DNA from: Candidatus Bathyarchaeum sp.
GTDB lineage: Archaea; Thermoproteota; Bathyarchaeia; Bathyarchaeales; Bathyarchaeaceae
NCBI GenBank assembly: GCA_020344315.1
Contig: CP070820.1
Location: 538,334 to 601,145 of the forward strand
DNA: 62,812 nt
Direction: 5' to 3'
Shown here: positions 34,273 through 43,323 of the stretch, one piece after another
Layout: every line of letters begins with the position of its first letter
Position numbering within the stretch: position 1 is the first letter of the stretch
The notes under the pieces: generated by a model
What the model saw: only the letters and a program-made list of their open reading frames with translations
Told to the model about the DNA's origin: nothing
The model's database searches: none
Program-made: the position numbers and the translations under genes

Positions 34273-36897
34273 TTATTTTCGTCTTTTGAGTGCCCAGTAG
34301 GCGCCTATGCCTATGATGCTGGCTATGGCAACAGCTAGTATGATGGCTACTTCAGTGGTGATAATTGGTTGCTCTTCAGTCGGTGGTGGTTCAGTGGGTG
34401 GTTCAGTTGGTGGTTCAGTGGGTGGCTCGGTTGGTGGTTCAGTGGGTGGCTCGGTTGGTGGTTCAGTGGGTGGCTCGGTTGGTGGTTCAGTCTCTGGTTC
34501 GACACTCGGTGTAGGTGCTGGATCTGCGCTTAGGAATACCGAAGAATCGGATCCATAGTATGCTTCGGAGCCATCAAAGGTGGCTATGATTGAGTAAAGG
34601 CCTTCTTCGCCAGGAGTAAACTTGGCTCCGTAGTTGCCGAATTCGTCGGTTGTAGCTGTTGCGAACCATATGCGTTCACCATCTGGTAGGATTGCTTCCA
34701 ATCTCACTGGAACGCCAGAAACGTCATCTGGGCGTTCGTATTGCTTGTATACGTAGAGCATCCATTCATTCATGTTTTCGTCGGCTACTGCGGGAACACC
34801 ATTCTGGAAGCGTAGTTTCACTCCATCGTTCTGTGTTCCTGGAGATACGTCCATCACTGTGCCTTGGATTGTGACGCTTGTTCCTGCTGGTACAGCCACT
34901 CCAGGCGCATTAACTGTTGTTGCGCTTGGTCCTTTGCCTATACCGTATATTTGCTGGTCGTAGGTGTCCATTGTGGTTATTATGCTATCGCCGATGACAG
35001 CGCGTCCTCCCCAGCGGGTTTGTCGGAATAGTCCGTTCGCTCTCCAGACGACAGTGCCATCTTCAGCGTCGAGTGCGAACATTGGTGCACCACGTGGTTT
35101 GGGATCCTGAGCTGAGTGTTCTAGGCTTCCGAAGTAGATTTTTCCGTCAGTGGCGAATAGGGGTATAATCCACCAATTGGGGGATATGTAGGATTCAGAA
35201 TAAGGATCGGCTGCCGCGTAAGTCCATAGCCGCTGGCCTGTTTGTGCGTTGTAGCAATAAACTATACCTCCGACGCTGGCTGAGTATAATTTGCCATAAG
35301 CGATGATTCTGTCGGGACCGAATGTTTCTGTGACTGTATCGCTCCATGCGTCTGCGTAGACTTGTGATTCAGTTTCGTATTTGAATTGGCCGTTTTCGGT
35401 GTTGAAAGCATAGTGTACTAGGTTTTCTTTGGTCAAGAAGACTGCAAGTTGTTCTTCTTGGCTCCAAGCGACCCAACCTGCCTGTCCTATGCCACCAATG
35501 GTTAGGTTACCTTCAACCCACTCTGCGGGGGCGTTCCAAGTTGTGTTGTATAACAAGTCACCTTCGTTTCCGAACGAAAGATCTACTGCCCACATGTTGA
35601 CTTCAGTTTGTGTTACGCGTCTGCCAATCACTTTGTCGCCGACGAAGACTTTTCCAATGCTTCCTGGAAGATCAGCTCCAGGTGTATTTAGTGCAGGTAT
35701 TGAAACGTTCATGTCGTATCCATTTGCCGCATCTTTGCTTCCTAATGATGTGGGCGCCCAGCTTTCACCGAAGAAGCCGAAGCCACCGGCTAGGACTGCT
35801 TCTTTAAGGTTCCATCGAGTTAGTCGCCAATCGGGATGTGTGGAGTTGCCGATGTTGTCCACATCATATTTGTAGATTTGGCCGGTTGGAGCGTAGTAGT
35901 TGCTGCCTCCGGGTACGTCTGTTATGTCAAATAGATAGTTACCAGTGTAGGCGTCACAGAAATACCAAGTTGAACCTTCTGTGAACACGATGTACGAGTG
36001 AGCTCCACGGTTGTTGATTGACCAATGGTGGTATATCATACCAAAGTCTACTCTGCCATCACCATATTCTTCGAAATTCTTTTCCCAGAGTACCTCTCCT
36101 GTGTGAATGTCTACTGCAACAACGGTATCGGGTTCAGGACTTTGGAAAAAGCCAGCCCACAATTTGTTGTAGTACAATATTCCGTTGACTATTATTCGGC
36201 CTGAGAATTTGCCTTCGTATGCATCACCATCATTCATTCCCATCATCCCTAAGTCTCCTCCAGCTAGTCCAGCCTGAGTATCACCTATTGGCATTTGCCA
36301 AAGTATGTGTGAAGTTTCTGGACCATCGTTCCAAGGAACGTACAAGTTTTGTGGAGTTGCCAGCCAACTACCCATAATCGACCACCACTCCCTCAACTGA
36401 GTATCCACTGGTCGATACCAATACTCCTTGGGAAGTACATGCCCAGGATAAGTCGGGACTGGATCTGCGACAACTTCAAGTGCTAGTGGATCACTTTCGC
36501 TTGCTAAGTAGGTGGTACCCGCGTATACTTGCTCCGGAAAGACTGTCGATAAATAATATGTACCTATTTGGTCAGGAACGAAAATTGTTCCGTATGTCCC
36601 AGTCGAAAAAGTCTTGAATGGCCCAAGATCTAATTCCACACTGTCAGGTCTTACTACGTGGATAGTTACGTTGAAGCCATCGTCAGCACTGTATAGGAAG
36701 TTGAGGACTCCGGTGTTTATCAGTGTAGGTGTATCGACTTGCACTGGATTGGTTATGGCATCGATGAACGGATAGGTTACGTTCGTAGGTAGTTGTGCGC
36801 TAACGGTTGAAAAAGCAACAATAACGGCAGGTATGGTAAGCATTAGTACAAGTGCAATTGCAGTCATCATTTTTGACTTATTTATTGAGGTTTTCAT
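34273..36897 (-). CDS. Membrane-anchored PQQ-type beta-propeller protein with PTEP stalk
   Basis: About 874 residues from ATG 36897, preceded by GGAGA; a second ATG at 36918 is seven codons further up. Signal peptide (~10-35), a beta-rich N-terminal domain, then many PQQ-like propeller segments (TVVAVDIHTGEVLWEKNF, GIVYCYNAQTGQRLWTYA, PMFALDAEDGTVVWRANG). A second beta domain follows (~690-800), then PTEP repeats, one transmembrane helix and KRRK at the end. A cell-surface protein on a proline stalk. The PQQ-like repeat does not prove PQQ binding or enzyme activity. Confidence 0.82.
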   Translation of the reverse strand: MKTSINKSKMMTAIALVLMLTIPAVIVAFSTVSAQLPTNVTYPFIDAITNPVQVDTPTLINTGVLNFLYSADDGFNVTIHVVRPDSVELDLGPFKTFSTGTYGTIFVPDQIGTYYLSTVFPEQVYAGTTYLASESDPLALEVVADPVPTYPGHVLPKEYWYRPVDTQLREWWSIMGSWLATPQNLYVPWNDGPETSHILWQMPIGDTQAGLAGGDLGMMGMNDGDAYEGKFSGRIIVNGILYYNKLWAGFFQSPEPDTVVAVDIHTGEVLWEKNFEEYGDGRVDFGMIYHHWSINNRGAHSYIVFTEGSTWYFCDAYTGNYLFDITDVPGGSNYYAPTGQIYKYDVDNIGNSTHPDWRLTRWNLKEAVLAGGFGFFGESWAPTSLGSKDAANGYDMNVSIPALNTPGADLPGSIGKVFVGDKVIGRRVTQTEVNMWAVDLSFGNEGDLLYNTTWNAPAEWVEGNLTIGGIGQAGWVAWSQEEQLAVFLTKENLVHYAFNTENGQFKYETESQVYADAWSDTVTETFGPDRIIAYGKLYSASVGGIVYCYNAQTGQRLWTYAAADPYSESYISPNWWIIPLFATDGKIYFGSLEHSAQDPKPRGAPMFALDAEDGTVVWRANGLFRQTRWGGRAVIGDSIITTMDTYDQQIYGIGKGPSATTVNAPGVAVPAGTSVTIQGTVMDVSPGTQNDGVKLRFQNGVPAVADENMNEWMLYVYKQYERPDDVSGVPVRLEAILPDGERIWFATATTDEFGNYGAKFTPGEEGLYSIIATFDGSEAYYGSDSSVFLSADPAPTPSVEPETEPPTEPPTEPPTEPPTEPPTEPPTEPPTEPPTEPPPTEEQPIITTEVAIILAVAIASIIGIGAYWALKRRK
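34390..34490 (-). repeat. PTEP-coding tandem repeat
   Basis: Three exact 24-base units at 34414-34485 plus variant flanking units encode (PPTE)n at the C-terminal stalk. The unit is identical in DNA to that in the gene at 28.1-29.0 kb. Confidence 0.8.
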
Positions 36898-37320
36898 TTT
36901 ATTTTCTCCGTACTTCATTTATAGACTTTCTAGGGTTTACTGCTAGTGATACTTAAATTTTTTCTAATTAGCCCTACAAAGAGAAAAAACTTCTTGGATA
37001 CAAGTAGCAAAGCCCGAAAAAAATCACCAAAAAAAACCTTATAGACGGAAACAAAAGATAAATGCTAACCGGATCACGAAGAGGCATCTTGTTTGAATTA
37101 CAAATCGAAAAAATAGACTACCAAATTGGAGATTCCATGCCTGTGTGGCCACCGCCACCCACCTAGTTTCCTCAATTAAATTAGACAGTAATTTTTCTGG
37201 TTTCCTTCTCAGAAAAGGGCTAAAATAGAGCTCTCTCCATTTATAAAAAATCGTTAAATATCGAGTTTTCCTTTCTGTTTACTTACCGCGAAACGTCCCC
37301 ACATAGAGGAGAAAGGGAAA
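36898..37320. other. Intergenic region with candidate mini-gene
   Basis: 423 bases. It contains the promoter area of the PQQ-propeller gene, a TATA-like CTTATAGA at 37038-37045, and a 34-codon candidate frame at 37062-37166 listed separately. The rest is AT-rich with nothing recognised. Confidence 0.4.
37062..37166 (+). CDS. Candidate 34-residue peptide with proline tail
   Basis: ATG to TAG, product MLTGSRRGILFELQIEK then a polar stretch and the tail MPVWPPPPT. A TATA-like element ~20 bases upstream suggests a leaderless mRNA. Length alone is weak evidence; the proline tail recalls the other mini-proteins at 6.6 and 7.7 kb. Confidence 0.25.
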   Translation: MLTGSRRGILFELQIEKIDYQIGDSMPVWPPPPT

Positions 37321-37977
37321 ATGGGTGAGAACAATGAGTTTTCACAGTTAACTCAAGCTCTTATAGACAAGTCACTGACGAAAAAGGAACTTCTCAATAA
37401 GGTTAAACAAGACTTTAACTTGCTTCCTTTCCTGCTTAGTGGTGTTCATTCCGCAAAAGCCGCTGTTAGATATGGTTGTGCAAAAGTACTGATGGACTTA
37501 AGCGAAGAGAATCCGGAGAACCTATATCCCTACTTTAATTCGTTCATTGATCTGCTAGACAGCAAATATCGAATCCTAACTTGGAATGCCTTTGCCATCA
37601 TTGCAAATCTAATCCGAGTTGACACAGAGAAGAAGTTTGATGCCATCTTCGACAAGTATTACAGTTTCTTGAATAACGACTATATGGTCACGGTAGCTAA
37701 CATCGTTGGCAATTCAGGCAAGATAGCCTTGGCAAAACCCTATCTCATTCCTAAGATCACGGATGAACTGTTGAAAGTTCAAGGCATTTCTACAACTCCA
37801 CATCTGACCGAAGAATGCAAAAGGGTCATAGCTCAAGGAACCATCAAATCTCTAGACGTGTTTTTTGACATGATCGAACCGAAAAAAAGGGTAATCTCTT
37901 TTGTCAAGGCGCATCTTGATAGTCCACGAAAAAGCCTGAGAACAGCAGCAGAAAACTTTCTTGAGAAATGGGGCTAG
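37321..37977 (+). CDS. HEAT/ARM-like repeat protein
   Basis: 218 residues, ATG start with GAGGAGAAAGGG just upstream. The protein is all alpha-helical with HEAT-like pairs (AAVRYGCAKVLMDLSEENPE, YRILTWNAFAIIANLIRVD, LRTAAENFLEKWG). No catalytic residues, no signal peptide, no membrane helix. Probably a cytoplasmic scaffold. It has no obvious partner next to it. Confidence 0.65.
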   Translation: MGENNEFSQLTQALIDKSLTKKELLNKVKQDFNLLPFLLSGVHSAKAAVRYGCAKVLMDLSEENPENLYPYFNSFIDLLDSKYRILTWNAFAIIANLIRVDTEKKFDAIFDKYYSFLNNDYMVTVANIVGNSGKIALAKPYLIPKITDELLKVQGISTTPHLTEECKRVIAQGTIKSLDVFFDMIEPKKRVISFVKAHLDSPRKSLRTAAENFLEKWG

Positions 37978-38117
37978 TCAACCACACTGCCTGAAGTGCA
38001 GGGTGCCAGTAATTAGAGCGTGTAACTGTAGTTCTGTTGTTCTTGTCTACAAAAACGGATTGGTGATTCAGAACGCTTTAATTTACAATCGTATAAATAA
38101 TGTGTGAAGAGTTCCAA

Positions 38118-38237
38118 ATGAATGACAAACACGAATTTGAGCACCTGTTAAGGCATCATGGATTTTCTAAAAGAGCAATTAAGGAACTCTGGAAATGGTA
38201 TGATCCCTCTGTGAAGAATGGTGTCGCAAGTTACTGA
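38118..38237 (+). CDS. Small conserved-looking protein (39 aa)
   Basis: ATG 38118 to TGA 38237. The product contains EFEHLLRHHGFSKRAIKEL followed by WKWYD and ends GVASY, a pattern I associate with tiny archaeal proteins of unknown role. A TATA box GTATAAATA at 38091-38099 sits about 26 bases upstream, as expected for a leaderless message starting at this ATG; an in-frame ATG at 38100 is the alternative. The helical, aromatic-rich make-up argues for a real gene. Confidence 0.5.
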   Translation: MNDKHEFEHLLRHHGFSKRAIKELWKWYDPSVKNGVASY

Positions 38238-38298
38238 TTGAGCGCCGTGGAAGTTTTTTATAGTAAAGGTTTTAACTATACAGTCTTAGTGAGTTGAA

Positions 38299-38811
38299 TT
38301 GGCTGAGAATGCAAAAGCGGTAATTCAGCTTTCTCTGATGGTGGTTATGTCGGCGTTGGTTGCAGTAGGGACGCTGCTAATTCGTATTCCTAACCCCATG
38401 GGGGGCTATTTCAATGTTGGAGATGTCATGATTTTTGTTGCCGCGCTCACTTTTAATCCCTCTATAGGTGGTATTGCAGGAGGGTTAGGTTCTTCATTAG
38501 CCGATTTTATTGGTGGATATCCCGTATTTGTTATTCCGACGTTGTTCATTAAGGGGTTGGAAGGTTTCATTGCAAGCTTGGTTAAAGATAGGAAAAGTGT
38601 TTTTCGGGATGTTCTTGCGGTTGTTGTGGCTGGTTGCGCGATGGTGCTTGGCTATTTCTTGGTTGAGTTGTTTGCGATTCCCGGGTTTGGATTGGGTGGA
38701 GCATTGGCTGAAGTTCCGGGTAACATTGCTCAGATTACCATAGGCGGGCTTGTGGGGATTCCCATTGCCTTAGTTTTGCGGAGAAGGCTGCCTGAAATTC
38801 TGAGGCAGTAG
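38299..38811 (+). CDS. ECF transporter S component (substrate unknown)
   Basis: 170 residues, TTG start. About six hydrophobic helices with glycine-rich turns (NPMGGYFNVGDVMIFVAALT, GGIAGGLGSSLADFIGG). These are typical of energy-coupling factor S components that bind a vitamin or related small molecule and pair with EcfA/EcfT. No ATPase or T subunit lies in the window, so it uses a shared energising module. Specificity is not readable with confidence. Confidence 0.8.
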   Translation: MAENAKAVIQLSLMVVMSALVAVGTLLIRIPNPMGGYFNVGDVMIFVAALTFNPSIGGIAGGLGSSLADFIGGYPVFVIPTLFIKGLEGFIASLVKDRKSVFRDVLAVVVAGCAMVLGYFLVELFAIPGFGLGGALAEVPGNIAQITIGGLVGIPIALVLRRRLPEILRQ

Positions 38812-38892
38812 TCTGGTTCTCCATACATTTTTACCTGTGTGTGCACAGTTTTTTAGTCTCGGTGTATGAAGTGTTAGGGTGGGTTGTCAATT

Positions 38893-39609
38893 ATGGTTGG
38901 GGCTGCTAGGAAGTTGGAGAAGGTTCTGGTGGTTTCTAAGGCTGATCCATCGAAGATTGAGAAGGTTTTGGTTGGTGAGGGTTTCAGGGTTGTTGATATG
39001 GATCCTGATTTTGTTGTTTGTTTTGGTGGTGATGGCACTGTCTTGTTTGGTGAGAGGAGTTTTCCTGGGGTTCCTAAGCTTATTGTTAAGACTTCGAGGG
39101 TTTGCAGAAAGTGTGATTACACGGTGGACAAGCTGGCTGGTGTTTTGTCTAGGATTAGGGCGGGTGATTATCGGTTGCATGGGGAGATGAAGTTGGTGGC
39201 GGAGTCTAAGGGTGTGAGGCTTGTTGGGTTGAATGAGATTCAGGTTCACATCAAGCTGCCTATCTCTGCTGTTAGATTTTCTGTCTCGGTTGATGGAAAA
39301 GAGTATAATGATTTGATTGGTGACGGCGTTATTGTTGCTACGCCTTTTGGTTCGACTGGATATTATGAGGCGACTGGTGGCGAACGGTTCGAGCGGGGCA
39401 TTGGCGTTTCCTTCAATAATTTGCATCGTAGGAAGGTGGGGAGTTTTGTGGTTTCGGAGGATTCTGTGGTGAGGTTGGTGGTTAGTCGGGGTCCTGCGTG
39501 GTTGTTGGCTGATAATGATAGGAATTTTGTCGAGTTGAATGGTGGGGACTCTGCGGTTGTTAGGAAGGCTGATGGTGTAGCTAATTTCATTGTTGTTTCT
39601 GGGGTGTGA
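38893..39609 (+). CDS. nadK: NAD kinase
   Basis: 238 residues from ATG 38893, with GGTGGG ~9 bases upstream; a TTG at 38884 sits too close to that site. It phosphorylates NAD to NADP. CFGGDGTVLFGE is the GGDG motif, LVGLNEIQVH the NE motif, and GDGVIVATPFGSTGYY the C-terminal glycine-rich loop. A little shorter than many NAD kinases. The coding strand is markedly G+T-rich. GDPD follows six bases after its stop. Confidence 0.88.
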   Translation: MVGAARKLEKVLVVSKADPSKIEKVLVGEGFRVVDMDPDFVVCFGGDGTVLFGERSFPGVPKLIVKTSRVCRKCDYTVDKLAGVLSRIRAGDYRLHGEMKLVAESKGVRLVGLNEIQVHIKLPISAVRFSVSVDGKEYNDLIGDGVIVATPFGSTGYYEATGGERFERGIGVSFNNLHRRKVGSFVVSEDSVVRLVVSRGPAWLLADNDRNFVELNGGDSAVVRKADGVANFIVVSGV

Positions 39610-39615
39610 GTCTGG

Positions 39616-40281
39616 TTGTTGAGGATTGGTCATAGGGGTGCTAGGGCTTATGAGGTGGAGAATACGTTGCGGAGCTTTGAGAGGGCTATTGAGTTGGGTG
39701 TTGATGCTGTGGAGTTGGATGTTAGACGAACGAAGGATGGGAGGGTTGTTGTTATTCATGATGACCGGGTGGATCGGACTACTGATGGTAGCGGTTTGGT
39801 GAGTGAGCTTACGTTGGAGGAGATTAAGGGTTTTGTTACTGAGAATGGTGAGAGGGTTCCCACTTTAGGTGAGGTTTTGGATTTTGTTGGTGGCCGGGTG
39901 AAGGTGTTGATAGAACTGAAAGAAGTTGGGGTTGAGGAGGAGGTTGTGGGTTTTGTTCGTGAGAAGGGACTGGTGGAGAAGGTGATCGTTATCTCTTTTC
40001 TTGAGGAGGCTCTCAGGAGAGTCCGAGAGCTGGATGAGGATATAGTGACTGGCTTGATTTACGTAAGGCACAAGAATCCTATAAAGGCGGCTTTGGAGCT
40101 GAAAGCTGAGTATCTGCTTTCCCTGTACAGGTTTACTCACTCTGCAGATGTGAGGAAGGCTCATGAGGCTGGGTTAAAGGTGATTGTCTGGACCATCAAC
40201 AAACCAGAAGAAGTAGCCATATACAAGAAAAAAGGCGTAGACGGCATAACAACAGACAAACCAGACATCCTAAAGCCATAA
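39616..40281 (+). CDS. Glycerophosphodiester phosphodiesterase (GDPD)
   Basis: 221 residues, TTG start. It hydrolyses glycerophosphodiesters. Catalytic signatures: IGHRGARAYEVENTLRSF (His/Arg and Glu-Asn), VELDVRRTKDGRVVVIHDD (Glu/Asp metal ligands and second His), DRTTDGSG, and AGLKVIVWTINKPEE at the end. Base composition switches inside the gene near 40190 from G+T-rich to A+C-rich. Convergent with metK. Confidence 0.9.
   Translation: MLRIGHRGARAYEVENTLRSFERAIELGVDAVELDVRRTKDGRVVVIHDDRVDRTTDGSGLVSELTLEEIKGFVTENGERVPTLGEVLDFVGGRVKVLIELKEVGVEEEVVGFVREKGLVEKVIVISFLEEALRRVRELDEDIVTGLIYVRHKNPIKAALELKAEYLLSLYRFTHSADVRKAHEAGLKVIVWTINKPEEVAIYKKKGVDGITTDKPDILKP
40190..40210. other. Point of abrupt base-composition switch
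   Basis: Left of here the plus strand is G+T-rich (line 39421-39480: G 27, T 21, A 8, C 4). To the right it becomes A+C-rich (for example 41641-41700: A 29, C 25, G 3, T 3; and 42121-42180 inside purF: A 26, C 18, G 9, T 7). The change falls within the last ~30 codons of the GDPD gene. Confidence 0.65.
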
Positions 40282-40380
40282 TTCTGTTTCCAAAAAGAAT
40301 GGCATTTGTATTACATTTGGAGCCTATTAACAGTGGTATGTTGTTATCAATGTTTTTTCTGGAATCTGCACCTGCGCTAT

Positions 40381-41592
40381 CTAGTAGACTGTTATTCTTC
40401 CGTAGATTAGTTCTTGGCAGAAGTCTTCTATGTTTGCCAGTTCAGCATCTATCACGTCTCTTATCCGCTTCTCCACACTATTATCCAACACACTACCAGA
40501 ATCCATAACTACCTGAGCTGCAGCTATAGCAGGCTGATCAATCGGCTTGCCAATCTGACTCAAAAGCCAAACACAAACCTCAGCCGCCTCAGGCACCTCA
40601 TCACAAACCTTCTGAGCAATCCTGTGACTCAAAGTATTGTAAATCTTCCCAACATGACTAACCGGATTCTTCCCAGCCGCAGCCTCAGTCCCAATCGGAC
40701 GATTCAAAGAAATAACACCATTCGCCTTATTCCCCCGCCCCACCTGACCAGAATCCGCACCATCCGCACTCGTACCCAAAACAGTCAAATAAACACCATC
40801 CACACCACGACCCTCCACATCCAAGGTGTTCAGGTTCACAGTAACCCTCTCAAAACCGCCCTTCCCACCCACAAACTTCGTAACATCCTCCAAAATCGCA
40901 TCCTTCTTCTCCATGTAATCATTCTCACCACTAACAAACCTGTCCACAAAAGCCATAGCAACCGTCAAATCCAAACAATCCCCCATCCGATAACCCATAA
41001 CCTTCACATCCTCCCCAGCCACAGGAAACCGCGCTTTAAACTCCTTAGAATTCACATACCGCTCCGTCTCCAAAACCATCCTCTCAGTCCGACTCAAAGG
41101 CGCATAACCCACAGCCGCAGAAGTATCATTCGCCCCAAACATACACTCCTTCCTCTTGAAAATATCAGTAAGCCCCTGACTACCCGGCTTCAACTCCACC
41201 TGATACCGCATATGCACATCAGGATCAACAAACCGCAAATTCTCCCTCAACCAATCCTTAGCCGTCTGAACCGCAATATCCCCAACAGGAATCTTGGTTC
41301 CATCAACCTCAAAAGTCGCCCTATCACCAAAAATAAGAAGCATAGGCTCATTCACAACCCCCCCACCAAACCTACACTCCACCTCACCAGCAACCAACAA
41401 CGACTTATCAGCATTATGATGCATAATCGACCCAAACTCATCCAAATACGCCTTACTCAACCCAACCGAAACCTGATCCATAATAGCATCACACATAGAA
41501 TCAGGATGCCCAATCCCCTTCCGCTCAACAATCTCAACCATCTGCTTCTCAAGAGGCATCTGTTTCGAACCATTCACCAATATGTTCCGCAT
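40381..41592 (-). CDS. metK: Archaeal S-adenosylmethionine synthetase
   Basis: 403 residues, archaeal-type MAT family. It makes SAM from methionine and ATP. Signatures: IVERKGIGHPDSMCDAIMDQ near the N-terminus, GSIMHHNADKSLLVAGEVEC, and GTSADGADSGQVGRGNKANG at the tripolyphosphate/ATP site. Start ATG 41592. A TATATA at 41629-41634 on the opposite strand gives a minus-strand TATA box ~40 bases upstream. The coding strand is G+T-rich, so the plus strand carries a spurious 457-codon frame, which is rejected. Confidence 0.92.
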   Translation of the reverse strand: MRNILVNGSKQMPLEKQMVEIVERKGIGHPDSMCDAIMDQVSVGLSKAYLDEFGSIMHHNADKSLLVAGEVECRFGGGVVNEPMLLIFGDRATFEVDGTKIPVGDIAVQTAKDWLRENLRFVDPDVHMRYQVELKPGSQGLTDIFKRKECMFGANDTSAAVGYAPLSRTERMVLETERYVNSKEFKARFPVAGEDVKVMGYRMGDCLDLTVAMAFVDRFVSGENDYMEKKDAILEDVTKFVGGKGGFERVTVNLNTLDVEGRGVDGVYLTVLGTSADGADSGQVGRGNKANGVISLNRPIGTEAAAGKNPVSHVGKIYNTLSHRIAQKVCDEVPEAAEVCVWLLSQIGKPIDQPAIAAAQVVMDSGSVLDNSVEKRIRDVIDAELANIEDFCQELIYGRITVY

Positions 41593-41808
41593 AAGAACAC
41601 CTTGACGAAGGCTAACAACAATAATTCATATATACCTTACGATAACACCCGAAACACAACCACAACAACAAAACAACACCACCACACCCCTAAATCACGC
41701 CACAAACACACCACCCACCAGAAAGAACAGCAACACCTTTCCGCCATCAATTTTTGCCTTAAATTTGTAATAAAGATTGATAAATAAGACCACTCAATAG
41801 TTCAAAAT
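41593..41808. promoter_or_regulatory. Divergent metK/purF promoter region
   Basis: 216 bases, almost free of G on the plus strand from about 41640 to 41740. It holds a minus-strand TATA box (41629-41634) for metK and GATAAATA (41779-41786) for purF. The latter centres ~27 bases before the purF ATG, so purF is probably transcribed as a leaderless message. Confidence 0.55.
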
Positions 41809-43296
41809 ATGCTCGAACAGTTAAAAGAAGCCTGCGGAGTCTTCGGAGCACAAGACTTCAAAAACAGATCCGTATTCCCCTACCTCTACTGGGGCCTAAG
41901 AGGCCAGAATCATCGCGGCCACCAATCCCACGGCTTCCTCACCTATGACGGAACCTTCCACAGCCACAAAGGACTAGACCTAGTTCCCAAAATAAGAAAA
42001 GAAGAAATCCAAGAGTGGCTTAAAAAACTCCCCGGACCCGTCGGTCTAGGACACGTAAGATACACCACCTCTGGCGGAACAGACTACCAATCACTAGTAA
42101 AAAGCACCCAACCAATCATAGAAAAATACGGAGACCAAAAAATCGCAATCGCATTCAACGGCAACATCGTCAACACCCCAGAAATAATAAAAGAAATCAG
42201 AGAAGAATACCCAAACTTCCGATTCAACTACGACGCAGAACTAATCTCCAGAAAACTATTGAGACTAGGAAAAAAAGGCAACCTAGCTTCATCCGTCAAA
42301 AGATGCATGAAAGAAATCGAAGGCGCCTTCTCCGTAGCTGGAATGACAGAAAAAGGAGAACTCTTCGCCTTCAAAGACCCCCGCGGAATAAGACCCCTCT
42401 GCTGTGGCTGCAGCAGAGACCGAAAAACCTGCGTAGTCTCCTCAGAAACCGTGGGTCTAGACATAAACGATTTCCAACTCGATTTTGAAATAAACCCCGG
42501 AGAACTTGTAACCGCCTCAAAAGACGGATTTAACCGGGAACAACTGGTGAATGGAGAAAAAAGGGCACTATGCGCCTTCGAATTCGCCTACTTTGCCAGA
42601 CCCGACTCAAAACTAGGAGACAAATACGTTTACGAAGTCCGAGAAGAATTCGGAAGAAACTTCGCATGGGAATACCCAGAAACAACCAGCAAAGTAGATA
42701 TAATCATATCCATGCCCGAAACAGGCAACGACTCCGCCTTCGGATTCCATGAACTAACACGTATAAGATGGGAAAGAGCCTCCAGAAGACACAGATACGT
42801 AGCAGAAAGAGCCTTTATCCTGCTGCCAGAAGAACGATACTCAACAATAGACCGAAAAATCAACATCGTCGACCACAAACTGGTAGGAAAAAACGTTGCA
42901 GTGGTAGATGACAGCATCGTCAGAGGCGACACCACCAAAGTCGTAGTGAAGAAACTACGCGAAATGGGCGCAAAAAAAGTCTACCTCTTCATCACCTTCC
43001 CCCGCATAATAGGCCCATGCTTCTACGGAGTAGACATGTCAACCTACCGAGAACTGATAGGATCACGATACGACCCAGAAGAGATAGCAGAAATAGTGGG
43101 CGCCGACGCAGTAAACTACCAATCAGTAGAAGGGCTTGTTAAAGCCACTGGTCTAAGCAAGGACGAACTGTGCTTAGGCTGTATCACGGGCAAATATCCC
43201 ACGCCCATGGCACAGAGACTGGCAGAAGAAATGAAGGAAAGATTTGAGAACGGCTACAAAGAGAAAGGGAGAATATACGAGACTGCCATCAACTAA
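41809..43296 (+). CDS. purF: Amidophosphoribosyltransferase
   Basis: 495 residues. First step of purine synthesis: PRPP plus glutamine to phosphoribosylamine. The N-terminal catalytic Cys is in EACGVFGAQD (residue 9), so a short propeptide must be removed to expose it. The PRPP loop is VAVVDDSIVRGDTTK. Cys-containing GPCFYGVDM and LCLGCITGKYPTP match the [4Fe-4S] ligand pattern of clostridial/Bacillus-type enzymes. The coding strand is A+C-rich, unlike purD downstream. Probably leaderless; purD follows 28 bases later. Confidence 0.93.
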   Translation: MLEQLKEACGVFGAQDFKNRSVFPYLYWGLRGQNHRGHQSHGFLTYDGTFHSHKGLDLVPKIRKEEIQEWLKKLPGPVGLGHVRYTTSGGTDYQSLVKSTQPIIEKYGDQKIAIAFNGNIVNTPEIIKEIREEYPNFRFNYDAELISRKLLRLGKKGNLASSVKRCMKEIEGAFSVAGMTEKGELFAFKDPRGIRPLCCGCSRDRKTCVVSSETVGLDINDFQLDFEINPGELVTASKDGFNREQLVNGEKRALCAFEFAYFARPDSKLGDKYVYEVREEFGRNFAWEYPETTSKVDIIISMPETGNDSAFGFHELTRIRWERASRRHRYVAERAFILLPEERYSTIDRKINIVDHKLVGKNVAVVDDSIVRGDTTKVVVKKLREMGAKKVYLFITFPRIIGPCFYGVDMSTYRELIGSRYDPEEIAEIVGADAVNYQSVEGLVKATGLSKDELCLGCITGKYPTPMAQRLAEEMKERFENGYKEKGRIYETAIN

Positions 43297-43323
43297 CTCC
43301 AAACCAGAAAATCTGATTTCAGT

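Noticed and set aside
38887-39759. 290-codon minus-strand frame over nadK and GDPD
   Set aside because: Same cause on the other side of the switch: the opposite strand is C+A-rich and so has few stop codons. Product is Asn/Pro/Ser-rich and lacks any domain.
40414-41787. 457-codon plus-strand frame over metK
   Set aside because: It is antisense to a clear metK, and its product is low-complexity (mostly Asn, His, Thr, Pro, Ile, Arg). The lack of stops follows from the G-poor strand, not from coding.
40190-41808. Replication origin at the skew switch
   Set aside because: The direction (G+T-rich to A+C-rich on the plus strand) is that of a terminus or inversion point, not an origin. No orc1/cdc6 gene or origin repeats are visible.
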